Positions 21,834-35,282 of a stretch of DNA of 64,000 nucleotides are shown here, in pieces. Origin of the DNA: Bombyx mori (Eukaryota; Arthropoda; Insecta; Lepidoptera; Bombycidae). How positions within the stretch are numbered: the stretch's first letter is position 1; every line of letters begins with the position of its first letter. Both the position numbers and the translations under genes were made by a program. The stretch spans positions 5,386,142 through 5,450,141 of the forward strand of contig NC_085111.1 of assembly GCF_030269925.1 (NCBI RefSeq). Direction: 5' to 3'. The notes below the pieces were generated by a model, which was not told where the DNA came from, made no database searches, and saw nothing but the letters and a program-made list of their open reading frames with translations.

Positions 21834-22073
21834 ATATCGACGCTTGAAAGGCAAACGTGACTAAGCGACAATCCGTAAACTTTACAGTAGACTAATTTAA
21901 AGTTGAAATACCTGAAAAAAAATCTATTTTAACGAATGTAGTCGTAGGATTGAAATGATTTTAATAGACCTAGAAATATATTTTTTTTGCGCATCGAATA
22001 TGGTTATTGCCTATCATTTATCTACAAAGCAGGTATTGTCGCTTAGTCACGTTTGCCTTTCAAGCGTCGATAT
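21834..22073. repeat. 240-bp element with perfect 39-bp inverted ends (MITE-like)
   Basis: Arm 21834-21872 (ATATCGACGCTTGAAAGGCA...) is exactly the reverse complement of 22035-22073, separated by 162 AT-rich bases. The inner region has no open frame. The structure fits a MITE; its family is not recognised. Confidence 0.85.
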
Positions 22074-22752
22074 ATGGAATCATTTGGTATCACCAGTATT
22101 TTTCTCATAAATATTGTCAAAAAAGCGTAGTTTAGTTTTAGCTTTTTTTTAGTTTACCTATGTTTTGACTACTATTAACAAAATTAATACATAATTTTAT
22201 CTTACTTTAAAAGACTTTAAATGTAACTGGTAAAAAATAAAAAATAAATGTTGCAAAGATGATTAATATTAAAAATATCACATGGTAAACCTTTTAAAAC
22301 ACTTTGTAAAATTAGTAAGTTTTGAGATTATACAGTTTTAATGCGAGAAGACGAAATAGTATTTATTCAAAATTCCCGCTGTTCTATTTGTTTCAAAATA
22401 TTTTCTCTAAGAAGTTCTCTGTGAGTTTCAAGAAGTTTCTTTCAACAAATAATTTTTAACGTGTACAATGTTATACATACAAACACTAAAGATTCGATTG
22501 AATATCTAGCAATTGTTTTTGTTGAAGATTGAATTTGTTTTTGAGACTAAAACTACAGGCTTTCAAATGTTTAAGAGGAAACGACGTTAAACATTGAAAC
22601 ACTCTATGGTCATGCATGAACACACTTCGCATTACGTACATAATAATGATGACATCCTGTAAAATTGTAAAAAGCCCAATTTCTGATTTTGATTGCATAT
22701 TTTATTGATACTGGTACTTTTTTTTTTACTGTCGCCAATTTTACCAAGGACA

Positions 22753-22959
22753 TCTTGGGAGACCGCACGGGCGGATACCACCACACTACTTGTTTCTGCT
22801 ATGAAACAGTAATGCGTTTCGGTTTGAAGTGTGGGACAACCGTTGAGACTTACAACTTATGTGTCAAAATGGGAAGCGGCATTTACGTTTTTTATGTCTT
22901 TGGGCTCCGGTGACCACTTAACACCGGGTGAGCCGTGTCCCATCGAAACAATAAAAAAA
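22753..22959 (+). mobile_element. Bm1 SINE, truncated and diverged
   Basis: The Bm1 blocks GTAATGCGTTTCGGTTTGAA, ACCACTTAACACCGGGTGAG and a CAATAAAAAAA tail are in order, with several substitutions between. Confidence 0.8.
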
Positions 22960-23050
22960 CCGAATTTCGTTGCCGTAGAAGTTTTTTACAAACCCAAGTT
23001 TAGTGCGATTTTAAGTTTTTACCTCTATATTTTTTATAAGTTGTTTTACT

Positions 23051-23200
23051 TTTTATTTATTTATTGCTTAGTTGGGTGGACGAGCTCACAGCCCATTTAA
23101 GCTCAGTTAAGTGGTTACTGGAGCACATAGACATCTACAACCTAAATGCCGCCACCCACCTTGAAATATTAGTTCTGAGGTCTCAGTAAAGTTACAACAG
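23051..23200 (-). mobile_element. Bm1 SINE, 3' portion only
   Basis: Read in reverse it has the tail, GGGTGGACGAGCTCACAGCC and CCACCCACCTTGAAATATTA, and it stops at the GTTACAAC block. A small insertion (AAGCTCAG) sits in the middle. Confidence 0.82.
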
Positions 23201-23248
23201 TTCACAGTTCACAAAATAACTTATTTCCCAGTAAAACTTATTAGTGAA

Positions 23249-23466
23249 TCTATACTAATATTATAAAGAGGAAAGATTTGTTTGTTTGTTTGTTTCGAAT
23301 AGGCTCCGAAACTACTGGACCGATTTGAAAAATTCTTTTTCCATTAGAAGCCGACATTGTCCCTGATGAACATAGGCTACTTTTCTTTATAATTTTTTCT
23401 ATTTTTATTTTTTTGGTTTCATGTGTGTTTTAATGTTTCCGAAGCGAAGCGAGGGCGGGTCGCTAG
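23249..23466 (+). mobile_element. Helitron-like non-autonomous element
   Basis: It starts TCTATACTAATATTATAAAG after A and ends GAGGGCGGGTCGCTAG before T. The body contains the lepidopteran Helitron block CTACTGGACCGATTTGAAAA. It shares its 3' end with the 253-466 and 7306-7769 family. Confidence 0.72.
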
Positions 23467-24325
23467 TCGTTAATAAATGTATACTTTTTATAATTGTTTT
23501 ACGACATAGTTATGAATTCAGCTGATAGGGTTGCCGCCGGTGTCGTTCTCGGGGCGCAATCAATTAGAGAGGCTCGTTCACGGAACGTTTCCGTTTCCGA
23601 ACGCTTACATACTTCCGGAGGGCACGGGCCCCGTCCGAGGTAACGTCGACAACAAAACGTGCGACATAACACCTGATTTACCTTTCCTTAATTGCTAATG
23701 TTTTTTTTTTTTTTTTTCGAATGTAGTAGTTTGTTTTAAAGGCCAACACTTCCGTTGCTGAGGGTACATTTTAAGTTAATTACTTAGGGGCTTTACTAGT
23801 CGAGTTTTATTCATATGCTGATTTATTTTTCGTGCGGCCCATAGACCCGAATAAAATAAGACAAGGTGGGAACCTTGACCGTGTCCAAGCTACGTTAGTA
23901 AAAATAAAGTCCCGTACCTTACTACAACTAAATAGGTTTTATTTCAACTGTTTTCCCTCCACTAACCATCTCAAAATTGTTAATTTTGATTGTATTTCTA
24001 GTGACGGTATAATTCACTATTCCTGGTCGGTTTCTCTACAAAAATAAAAGAGCATAATGAAAAATCGAAATGCGCTATGCACCGTTCGGGGTACAATTTT
24101 GTATTAAAAGCAATATCCTATTGTACCAATTACAACAAAGTGTAACATGTTAACACAGTATATATTTTAATAATAATGTTTCCTACCCAACGTTTCGTAT
24201 TTATCGTTCATTATTTACGATGCGATTAAAATTTTATTACAAGCCCGACGAACTGTGTTTTCGTTTTGACTATTTTGTTATTAAGAAAATCATGGTAATG
24301 AAACTGGATCAAAAACGGTCTAGAA

Positions 24326-24552
24326 TATTTTTTTTTATTGCTTAGATGGGTAGACGAGCTCACAGCCCACCTGGTGTTAAAGTGGTTACTGGAGCCCATA
24401 GACATCTACGAGATCATCTTCTAAGGTCTCAGTATAGTTACAACGGCTACCCCACCCTTCAAACCGAAACGCATTACTGCTTCACGGCAGAAATAGGCGG
24501 GGTGGTGGTACCTACCCGTGCGGACTCACAAGAGGTCCTACCACCAGTAATG
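24326..24552 (-). mobile_element. Bm1 SINE, 5'-truncated
   Basis: A poly(T) run, GGGTAGACGAGCTCACAGCC, CCGAAACGCATTACTGCTTC and GGTCCTACCACCAGTAATG are in order. About 20 bases around the CCACCCACCTTGAG block are missing. Confidence 0.87.
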
Positions 24553-26814
24553 CAGTACGGTTATTTAAATCTGTCTTATTTGTGAACGTAACTAAAGTAC
24601 TTAATACAATGTAAGCATAATTAGAGATGCTTACAATGTATAGTTATATATACGATTGAAAAAGATCGATTTGACCATAAATTTAATTGAAATTCGATGT
24701 TTATTTACATTTGTTACGTCGTAACAAAGCTCTTAAAGTATAAAATTAATACAAAAAATCATTACACACAAACAAAATAACTACATAGTTGTTACAATGA
24801 ATGAAAACCGCACGCTTTAACTAGTGAAAGCTTCATAATGAACACATACTTAAGGTATTCGTTGGTACCGGATATCAAATTCTTTCTAGAACATCCGATA
24901 ACAAACGCCCACAACGTAGGTGGCTAGAAATTTCAAAAAAATATATATAATAGCGAACAACGGGTCAACTGCTTATAAATGATTCTATTTCGCTCGGTTC
25001 GCCCTATTGTATTTTTTTCATAACACATTTTAAATATTTAATCAATATTCTAGGTGTTGATTATGACATACTACAACTCGGACAAAATCATTTTCCACGC
25101 CCCAAGGTTATTGCTGAAGAGAATTTATCGTTTCAAAATGTGTTCACTATTTGCAAATCGGCTAAGCCAATTTTTAACAAAACCTCCGAGTAGCGTTTCG
25201 TCTCATTTCATTAAAATAATTAAAAAAATTCTTATCGAAACTACATTATTAAAATAATACCCGTAATGCACACTCATAGATAAACTTAAATATTATTTTA
25301 TCTACATCAGTCGTCTATCGGTATCGGCTAATCAAGCGATATAAATAAACATGCCCCACTTATTCAGTTAATAATTAATCGGTTTATTTTTATTACGCGC
25401 TCGAATTCGAACTCTTACAGAAAGAATAGATTTAGATTTAATGAATTCCCGATGGCTGTTGCTCTCACTAAATTATTTTAATTTTTAATTGAATAGATAA
25501 CATAAGACACACGTTTATTTACTTACATCCAATTTTTTTTAAAATATATATGGACAATACCATATTTTCACTATGCAATAGAGACTTAGACCTCATGCCT
25601 CAAAGGTAAGCGGTATTCAATTTTTTACCTCCATAGGCTCCAGTAACAACTTGATACCAGGTGACCGTAAGCAGGATAACTATATCTATGCAATAAATAA
25701 ATAAATAAATTATCCAGGTGTATATAAATTTTGGCAAACGTAACTTTTGTGTTTGTTTATTTTAAATACTTTAAGATACTCAAGTATCACTCAGGTCACA
25801 CAATCTCATTTAAGTTCTCCACTTATTTTATCAATAGATTTTTTTATTAAGCAATGATCAAACGAAAAACCTTTTTGGAATCGTTTAGGACAAAATGTAC
25901 CAATATGTTTTTTTCTATATTTACAATAATAATATGGTTTAGAAGCTGTTCAACCTATTTTGTATTACATGATTTACATTAATAATTATTCTATTTTATG
26001 CATTTTTATTGGTATATTACGACCCAGGATGAGGAGGCTTGATGACCACCCAGCGCAGACCCTGAGCATTTACGGAAGCTCACACAGCAACGTGAAGTCT
26101 ATTCTAGTATTGTTAGTTTTAAACCGAAACGCATTTCTTCACAGAAATAGGCAGTACGCATGCCCCATGTGGACTGTCATGGTACTCAAAATGCGGTAGA
26201 TAAGCATATAACGTCAGGATACTAGGAATATTAGGAATCTTAGGAAGGCAGCGATTTTCAAAGTGGCCCCACAGCAAATTCGTATGAGCGAATAAAGAAA
26301 CGGACAAACTGTCGTAACTTCTGGCTAGCTGACTATAACACGAGCATATAGTTTTGACGAATAAAAAACAACATCAGATTAAACTAAAGATCTAGTGAAA
26401 CAACACATGCACGCGACCCCCACATAGTTCACGTATCAAGTATTATATCACACACGAAGCGATCTCCCATTTTTACCCTCACAGACACAGTCGTGGGACC
26501 GACAAAAAAAATAATCATGTGCGTTACACAGAAAAACGGCTCCTTTTACAAACAGCTGAGCGATAAGCGACACCTTCGACTATAAAGTACGTACGCGTCC
26601 GCTCGACTTATAATCAAACGATGATGAGAACGATCGGAGGTAGCATTATTTCAGGTCGCGAAGGTCAGACTATAAGAGTACCTACATACATGAATGTTTA
26701 AATGAATATTTTGTGGCCTTGTTTGTCGTGTTCTATGCGATGGTTTTATAGTATTATCAGGAGAAACAGGTAAGCGTGGCCGGGTTTCACTAGTGTATTA
26801 CGAAATTACGTTGG

Positions 26815-27215
26815 GTGAACGATTCACGGCCGATCTGGTGTAAAATGGTTAGCGGAGAATATAGACATCACAACGTAAATGTCAGCCATATTTAGATTTG
26901 ATGTCTATGTCTGAATTTTAGAGTAGCTACACAAATTATCATTGTTCTAGGTCTGGATTTTTTTTTGTAAACTTGATTTAATTACGTATTTCATTAGCAA
27001 AATTTGGTACCTACCTGCGGAATTCGAAAACCGGCATGGTCGCATCGCTCGATACGAGCACACCATGCTCCTTGTTTTTTTGGGCCAAGACGACTTCAAA
27101 ATGCCGCCACCCATCTCGAGCCCTAAGGTCGAAGTCTAAATTGTATTGTACAACAACTATCCCATCCTACAAACCAGCAGAAACTGGCAGAATGGTGGTA
27201 CCTACCGGCATGGCC
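26815..27215 (-). mobile_element. Old, scrambled Bm1 SINE remnants
   Basis: Recognisable pieces are TGGTTAGCGGAGAATATAGA near 26850, ATTACGTATTTCATTAGCAA plus GGTACCTACCTGCGGAATTC near 26980-27020 (tRNA-like head region), and GCCGCCACCCATCTCGAG near 27105. Their order suggests two overlapping, heavily mutated copies. Confidence 0.5.
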
Positions 27216-28364
27216 TTTAATACGTTCTACCATTTATTATTAATAATTCGCAAATTTATTCATATGCAGCACAGTCAGAATGACTCATTTTCAATACATA
27301 CGCTCGGTAGTTTTTGTGAAAAAAAAGAGCTTTCTAAATAAATAATAATCATTATTAAAATCTAAAATTATTCGAACGTGCACTTTATGTAGTACGTACT
27401 TAGAAATATAGGTATGATTCATCTGTAAAACTGAATTTATCTAACAGAAAAAAATCTGAACTACGGACAAAGCCGTTTTTGAATTACAATAGAACGATAA
27501 TTTATCTTGTTTGGTCTATGTAAATGAAATGCGTCTGTTGGAATTTTATTTAAACGTTCGGATATTTTATTCAGAGCACATTTCATGTTTTTTGAACGTG
27601 GGTACGTATATATTATTTTTTTATCAAAAAATTGTATTTTTTCTACTTGACTTGCACTTGTTTTGCTTCTTGAAAAGTCAACTTCGAGTTACAAACCGAC
27701 TAGAACTTAGTTTGTCATAGTACTAGCACCATCATAAATATAAGATTTCTTATTTATTTAGATGAATTGTCGTTAGTATCTTTAACCAAAAGAACGCAAT
27801 GAATTACATGCAAAATTGTTATTTGGTATTTTTGAATTTTGGCATTATAATCACTGGATCCCATATTATCTTAAACGAATACCATATACTGCCACATATT
27901 GGATGTAGTTGTGAGTTAAAAAACCCTTGTCTTATGGCCATATATAAGGGAAACAAGACTCAGTATGGGAAACTTTTTAAAATCAATCTTTAAATAGAAG
28001 AAGTTCATCAAATATCGACCATTGGTTCATTTATGACGATTTCAACAAAAAAATGTTATTATGCAAACGAAATTAACTGAATGTAAAAATTCTAAATTAG
28101 TGGCAGTAGACATTGCCGTGATGATATAAAATCATCACCTGAAAGATTACTCTAGGTGCCTTCTTCTGAAGAATAATTGGGACCGTGATAATTTTTTTTT
28201 TGGGATCGGAGGAACTGCGCATGTTCATTCTAACTTGTCACCGTGGACAACATTAGTATCAATAGCCAAGCAAGCTGCTGCCCAGAAATATTATAGTAAT
28301 CTATAATTAATTTACCCGTCTAGAATTCTTGTCATTTTAAAATAAGCTACGAAACCAAACTTAC

Positions 28365-28491
28365 CTGGTGCGAGATTCCCTCTAGGTTTAGCTCCAAGAA
28401 TAGCGAGGTTAACGTTGGCCTTCCTACCATCTATGATGGGATTCGGATCTTTACACGCTCTCTCCGCTGCAGTCCTATCACCCATTATCAC
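28365..28491 (-). CDS. RBM24/38-like protein, coding exon 2 (C-terminal half of RRM)
   Basis: The 127-base exon encodes [20 protein letters not shown] followed by [18 protein letters not shown], the second half of the [22 protein letters not shown] is highly conserved in RBM24/RBM38/SUP-12. The acceptor is TTTCAG, immediately right of 28491 on the plus strand, and the donor is GTAAGT at 28364. The exon begins in phase 0, matching exon 1, and ends in phase 1 after a CCA G split. The following intron is about 24.6 kb. Confidence 0.9.
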
Positions 28492-29527
28492 CTGAAACAA
28501 TGAATAATATATTATTTTATTTGCCATTTCAATGTTGTATAGATATGAATTAACAATGGAATTTCGAAATTGAACATGCCAAATCATATTTGGTTTTATG
28601 TAAATATATAAAAGTTGATGTTCGTGTGTGTGTGATCTCTATATACGAATATATAGACTGAAACAGCCTCCAACGGGGTCCGTCCCCCTTTCGATGATTT
28701 TGACCGTTTTAACGTATCTAATACCTATTCGTCCAATGATCATTCGACCATAATGAATGATACTTATTGTTACTTAATGATACTTCGATTTCTCTTATTG
28801 ACGTGTTCTCTTTATAAAAGAAATATTTGTTTCCAAATTTTATTTATTTATAATTGATTATTTGGTTGGTAAACGGAGACGAAAATCTTTAACCTAATTA
28901 AATGTTTTAGCGTCGCCTATTATATCTATAAGTATACTTCTTAAAATGAGTGATATTTAAATAGTTGACTATTGATCGAGAATCCAAGATTAAAAACGGA
29001 AATTTTAACATCTGAATGCGCCGAAAGCAAAAATAGCTGTTTAATTTTAAAGCGCGTATTAAAAATATCTAAAACGCGTCAAACGGTCTAGAAAAGCTGC
29101 CATGTCAATCTGTTAAAGATTTTATAAGCTGTATAAATCAATAGTTCGATGAAAATTAATGATCAGTTTGAAAACGAATATGGAGACCTTTATTGGGTGA
29201 AAGCCTACTTACTATGTTTTTGTAAAATCATTTTTGCCAAGTCAAATTTTGGGATGATCGGAACAAAACTTTCTTTTTATTTGAATTTCATAGATCACGA
29301 CTATGCCGCCACCAGCCATAAGACACTATTTTAGTCTCAATTGTACAGCAGACGGTTGTTCCAAGTTTCAAACTGAAACACATTGCTTCACGACAGAAAC
29401 AGGCGAGAGTCAAAAAGTACTTTTTACAATAAACAATAGCTTGGTTTTGTCCCCATTTTGGACCGAAGGCCGAATCTTCTACGGAATTCCCGCAATATAA
29501 CTCATGTCCTTCTTTTTCCGTACCTAT

Positions 29528-29605
29528 TCTAGTAACCTCGAGGGGTTATTCTAGATTCATCGAGTAGGGATTAGAGCTCACGGGGTACAAACCAGGAGGT
29601 AATGT
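29528..29605 (-). repeat. Retroposon R fragment
   Basis: AACCTCGAGGGGTTATTCTA and GATTAGAGCTCACGGGGTAC mirror the reverse of the retroposon R 3' end seen at 50520-50580. Confidence 0.55.
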
Positions 29606-31760
29606 CCAAGAACGCTGCTATTAACAACTTTGGCTTTACTCATCAGGTAGGTTCTCTGTCTTCGACGAGAATAGAAACTTGTGAGTTTACTTCAAACCTT
29701 CGATCAACATTCAAACTGTACAAAGATTTAGATTATTTAAATTTCGAATATTCTGTAAATACCATTGGAACATATTGGAGCACTGAATGTTTTTATATAT
29801 CGATCAAAACAGAAACCAATGTACACAGGATGGCTTCGAATCAGCATTACCTATTGTAATGCATGCGCAAGTCGCAGGTCGTCACCTCGCCGCCGCTTTG
29901 ACTATCGAACCAACCAGTCACGTGTGGCCTTCCGTGGTTCCACTAACCCTGAATTATTTAGACTGTCAAACAAGGGCCTGTTTATATTGGACGAGTATGA
30001 CAATGACGCGATGGAACCGATAGAATATATCTTATGACCTCTAGATAACATACATACCTGTTTTTGTTATTTTATAAAATCATAAATATATACAGTCGCC
30101 GCTTTCTTCATTAATGTGCTTTCCATCACGAGTTTTCTGATAAACATCGCTGTCAGCAATAATACCGGAATTTATACCTCTACTGTTTTTACGTAACCAA
30201 TGAATTTCATACTGTGTACAATAAAGTGTAAATAAATAAATATTAATCGGTCTGTATTGATAAAAATATTAATAAAACTATTGGTCTTTTTTTTAAATGT
30301 AAAACTAGAAACGTGGATATACACCTAAAAATTCCCTCGTTATTCTTTCCTTGTTTTTTATTTGATATAGGTATAAAATGAAATATTTAATTTATTTATT
30401 TGGGGTTAGTGTTTAGCGGTAAAGACAGACAGACCATAGAGATCGTAATATTTCCGCCATCCCACGTTTCAAACTGGCACGCGGCAGATTTACGTAGGAC
30501 AAAGGTATGTACATGCCGATGCCAGTTAATATTACAAAAATGACAGTTTTAATTTTCTTAACAAATATATTTTTTTTATGAAAATTAAAACTAACTTGCA
30601 TTAAAACTAATAACAACATTAAAGCTAACAAATAATAATAATAATAACATATTAATAACATATCTAACATACCTTAGTAACTATAGAGATCTCTTCAGTT
30701 TTCAAATATAAAAAATCTGAATTTGCTAGTCCCAATTATTCTAGAACTAATGAAATTTGAATATAATGGAACGCGGGTAATCAATAAACGTGGATTCAGC
30801 ATGAAACCTGTTTTTTTTTTAAATTTATAACGCTGAATTTCAATCGAGAAAAAAAATTTAAACTCAAATTAAAGCAATGGCATTCAGCATTCAGCCATTG
30901 TATGTAAATTTTTATTTAACATTTTGAAAAAGAAACTCTGTAATCGGTTCAGCACACTAATACCGGGTACGTGTTTACGTTCAATTCGTTTATCACTAAA
31001 CAATAAACAAGTTTTATTGTACTATACTGTAAAACTTATAAAACTTGAGAATCAACGACGGGTCTGCACGATTAGCGATTTAATTAACTACAATTTCATG
31101 ACTGAAATATACATTTAGGTAACCGGGGATAAGTCACATACGGTCATGAAAATATACATCGATCACACACATACAGTCATAGGAAATAAATGTATATTTA
31201 ACCGGGGATTTATTAAAAGGAAATACTTTGACAATAGGCAGCGCGATATTAATGTCCAAGAAATTTAAAAGTTAGTTCTAAGCTTTAGACGTTAACGTAA
31301 AGTAAACCTTTTGATTCTAAAGGATCAAAACGGTAATTCAATAACTATTTTTCAAAAAAAATTGCTTAGTATTATAAATCTATTAATTTTAATAATTAAT
31401 TCAACACCAATCACAACGCAATATCGTCGTTCTCAACCAGATATTCGCAAAAACTATAACAGGCTTTACACGAAAACTTTTCTGTAAACTAATGGTCAAC
31501 CCGAATATGGTTCATTCGAGGTTTGTAGTTTAGGCGGCAATTTTAAAATATACGAACTTTTCAGTTACCTATTTTTCATTCGAAGAAAAATTCAGTCGAA
31601 AATCCACTATAATTAATGTAATTAAGCGCTAAAATAGAAGCGCTTAATTTTTGACATTTATTATTGCTTGATCCCTTTCATTTTATTTGTTAATTGATTG
31701 GAGGTAGGCTCTAGCTCTAGGATATCTAGCTCATTTCCTCAGTTTCGTCGATGTCAATTG

Positions 31761-31763
<3 letters not shown>

Positions 31764-31801
<38 letters not shown>

Positions 31802-31860
31802 GTGTGTGTGCTCGTGTAGGTGGGTGGGTGTGTGTGTGTGTGTGCCTGTGTGTGTGTGTT
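31764..31860. repeat. GT/AC microsatellite
   Basis: About 97 bases of alternating GT are interrupted by CGTG, CTCGTGTAGG, a GGGT triplet run and a CC. Open frames across it are repeat artefacts. GU repeats are a plausible target for RBM24-type proteins, and this one lies in the minus-strand intron, where the transcript would carry CA repeats. Confidence 0.95.
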
Positions 31861-32095
31861 GCGCTGTGTATAGCAGTAGCAGGATCACCGCAAATTCTTA
31901 TAACTGCCATTGAAAATACATATATAACGGCAGACGTGATAATGTTTAATAAAACTTTTGGATACCACATTCAAATAAGATTCAAGTTCGAATTCTATAC
32001 GAGCGAATTTCAACGATAACAATAACAATCCGAAGTCCGAAATTAGATTATAACAATTCGATGTAAAATCTTTAAACAATAAGGATTTGAAGTAA

Positions 32096-32231
32096 CTATA
32101 CTTGAGACCTTAGAACTTATATCTCAAGGTGGGTGGCGCATTTACGTTGTAGATGTCTATGGGCTCCAGTAGCCACTTAACACCAGGTGGACTGTGAGCT
32201 CGTCCAACCATCTAAGCAATAAAAAAAAATA
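32096..32231 (+). mobile_element. Bm1 SINE, 3' third
   Basis: It begins at the GAGACCTTAGAACTTATATC block, continues CTCAAGGTGGGTGGCGCATT and CACTTAACACCAGGTGGACT, and ends CAATAAAAAAAAA. Confidence 0.88.
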
Positions 32232-35200
32232 AAAAAAATGAAAAAAAATAAAATTATCTGTAAAAAAATATCTTACAATATAACTAAGCCGCGTGTCGAC
32301 TGGTATACAATGTGTTGTCAGACAAGTGAACACGCAATTTATTTTGGCGTGTATGTCTCGCAAAAATGGCGTGTTTACATTTCCAGCTGTGAAACGAATG
32401 AAATCTGGGAGCGCACTCTTTGAAAATACTTTGAAAAAATACGTCCGCGAACTAACTATTACATTTTACTGCGGTACAATTTATTTGCACGTGTAATCTA
32501 ATCCAAAAGTTTTTTTTTTTAAAGAAACCAAACAAACTATTATTCAAGCATGTTTGCGCCAAATTAATATTGTAAGAGAGCGTATTAATTAGTTTATGTT
32601 TCGATGATTTAGTTGAAAACAAAATAATCATATCGAATAATCGACTAAACACCTAGGCTTCTCAAAACTTATAATGTATATTTTACGGCAACATTATTTC
32701 AAAAAGTGTTTACTTTGTATTTATTATATTATCTTTGTGTGTATTATCTTTGTTTCGTGACCTCTACGACGTAGCTGCGTAGAGGGGCGTATCTGAAAAC
32801 CGCCCAGTGTTTCAGCCACGCCTTTTTAATTAATACAATACTATTAAAACAGTTAATCTTACTTAAACTTGATTATTGGTGCGCGTCTGATTGACCGTGC
32901 ACAAAAACGGCAGATTTGAAATCGCCGGTCAGGATAGAAATACGAGACGAGACAATAAGAAGTTATTTTCACTTATGTAAACATAATTAATATTATTATT
33001 AAAAAAAAGTAAGAACAAAGATACTGGCTATTTCAAAATGAATACTGTTCGGGCAAACACCAAAAAGAGATCAAACCGGAGGCTTCAACGTCAGCAAAAT
33101 AAAGCAAAAACACATAAAGACACAGTTATTACCTACAGAAAAAATACATGGAATGACACGTAATTAATATTAATAAAAATATGAAAAGATGGTGCTCATA
33201 AAAGGTCACGATGGGAACAAGAGATAAAAATTATTTTCCATTTTTTTGTTTTTAGAAAACAAATATTGAATGACAGTTGTGAATTCAAGATGGCTTCTCA
33301 ACACGATGAGGCACTGACTGAATGAATGAATAAGCAAAAACTTCTTATTGAATGTTGTTATTCTATATTTGTTTGTTTAATCATCCATAATACAGTAAGT
33401 ACTGGAGTACAGTCATAATAAACTATAAAAAAAACTTAAATTTTGGTATTTTTAAACCGTTTATTTTCTCTACATAAAGATTTTTCATAATAAAAAGCTA
33501 TTAAAGTAAAAGCAAATTATTTTTAGAATTTTTATTCATCGTACGTATTTACTACAGATGTGGGATACAATCATATGTCAGACCAGATATACATTTAAAA
33601 TGTATACTCTAAGTATTGCATTATAAATACTTAAATTTAAATTGCAAAAAGCTTTCGGTAGGATTAAAGAGCTCAGAAGAAATATAAAAAAAATTAAAAC
33701 TACAACGAAAATTTTAATTGGGCACACTATCAAAGCCGATATCTAGAACGATTTTTTGAAGCCGTTGTATGTACTCAAGTTGTGTAAAAACGAATGTCGC
33801 GTGAAAAAATTACACAATTATTTTTTAAAAATAACAATACTGAAGTTTCCATGGCCTATTGGGTAACACGTATTTACTGATGTCACTATTATTATTCATT
33901 AACTTTACCTTGAACAAAAGATTAATTAGAAGATTATTTCATACATGAAACTAATAAGCTCATTACGTATCTGGGTAGATACAATACAATAACAATCCCA
34001 ACACCACAATGGCTGAAATTATTTTTGGATGTAATTTTCAGTTGTGTTGAAATAAATTTAACAACGTAATTTTTTTTTATTATAATGAGTTTTTTTTTCA
34101 ATATTTATGCTGCACTAAATCACAGGTATACATACACTCGTGTTTTTATAATTCTTGTTAAATGCAAATGAAGAATAAAAATATCTTCCAATAAAATTTT
34201 ATGCAAAAAGACTGATTCAGACTTGAGGGACATGAATGCGTAAACAAAGTTCAGAAGAACAGCGAAGATTTCATTATTTATCTTACTCATCATAATAACT
34301 AATAACACGCGCCGAATCGGACTATAATGTCTTTATACTTTAGATAAAAGATACTGGTTAATTTTTGAAAAAGTTTGCTTTAAAAAAAGCATTTTTGAGT
34401 CATCGTCATAACAAGTGTAAGGTCTAATTTTAAATACTCTGAAATGGCGTATTAATTTATGACGCGACAAAATTTACTGTTTTTTTTTTTTACTGAAAAT
34501 TAAATTGGCACTACTCATATGCAACAAACGGTTTATTGTGATTATTACAGTTACTTGGATGTCACGCGGAGGGTGCACCGTGGAACGGGACAGACTCCCT
34601 CCCTAGGCCCAAGCGCACCCTAGTCCGAATTGAAAATGGGGTTGTGATTCATTTCCCACGAGCCCTACGCGTTCCAAACAAAATACTCAAACTATATTAC
34701 GTTTTAACGCTGCGTCTAATGTAATACGTAGTAGAAATCTTTACCACATCTGTTAAATTTACAATTCGCGGTTGCTGTACTCTATATAAACGTTCAGAAA
34801 ATCATTGTTTCATTGATAATAATGTTAATATCACTAGAAAATCAATTTACACTGTTATCTTTCGACCATGAATGTGAACACGAATAGGCAAATTAGACTA
34901 ATTTAATTACTGAATGTCTATCTATACAATAAATAGAGTTTATACAGTTTTAACATTATAATTACTTTATGGTAGGTACATAAAATTGGTGAATCGAAAC
35001 CTGGTATACTATTGTACACCTGTGCGGAACGAGCATGACTTCCGTGTTTATTGTATTTTTGCGATATTGCTCGTATGTGCACCCAGCAGCGACTGGTAGC
35101 TAGGTAAATGTACATAGGTAGCAATGAAGTGCCGATAACGTGTTACCGGTGCGATAGCTACGCTTATTTCAGAATCCGTGGAACTCGACTGCGCGCGAGC

Positions 35201-35282
35201 ATTAAAGTCTACGTGTCACTTTACATGACGCTTTCATGAAACAGATTGTTGAAATTTTAAAGTATAATATTTTAAATCTTAC

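Larger units (their letters stand above)
3812..28364. other. Intron 2 of the RBM24/38-like gene (24.6 kb, repeat-filled)
   Basis: This intron holds two inverted-repeat elements, a 50-bp tandem array, several Helitrons, six recognisable Bm1 copies, a full Copia element, a MITE and retroposon fragments, each listed separately. The stretches 3812-4756, 4924-6643, 6893-7305, 9117-9639, 17602-19726, 19836-21833, 22074-22752, 24553-26814 and 27216-28364 contain short open frames and AT-rich sequence in which nothing reliable is recognised. Confidence 0.65.
28492..35282. other. Intron 1 of the RBM24/38-like gene
   Basis: This 6.8-kb intron carries a retroposon R fragment (29528-29605), a diverged Bm1 scrap near 29310-29400, a GT microsatellite (31764-31860) and a truncated Bm1 (32096-32231). 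The rest (28492-29300, 29606-31763, 32232-35282) is AT-rich with only short open frames. Nothing else is recognised. Confidence 0.65.

Noticed and set aside
31698..31970. Cys/Val and Thr/His repeat proteins
   Set aside because: These are translations of the GT microsatellite.
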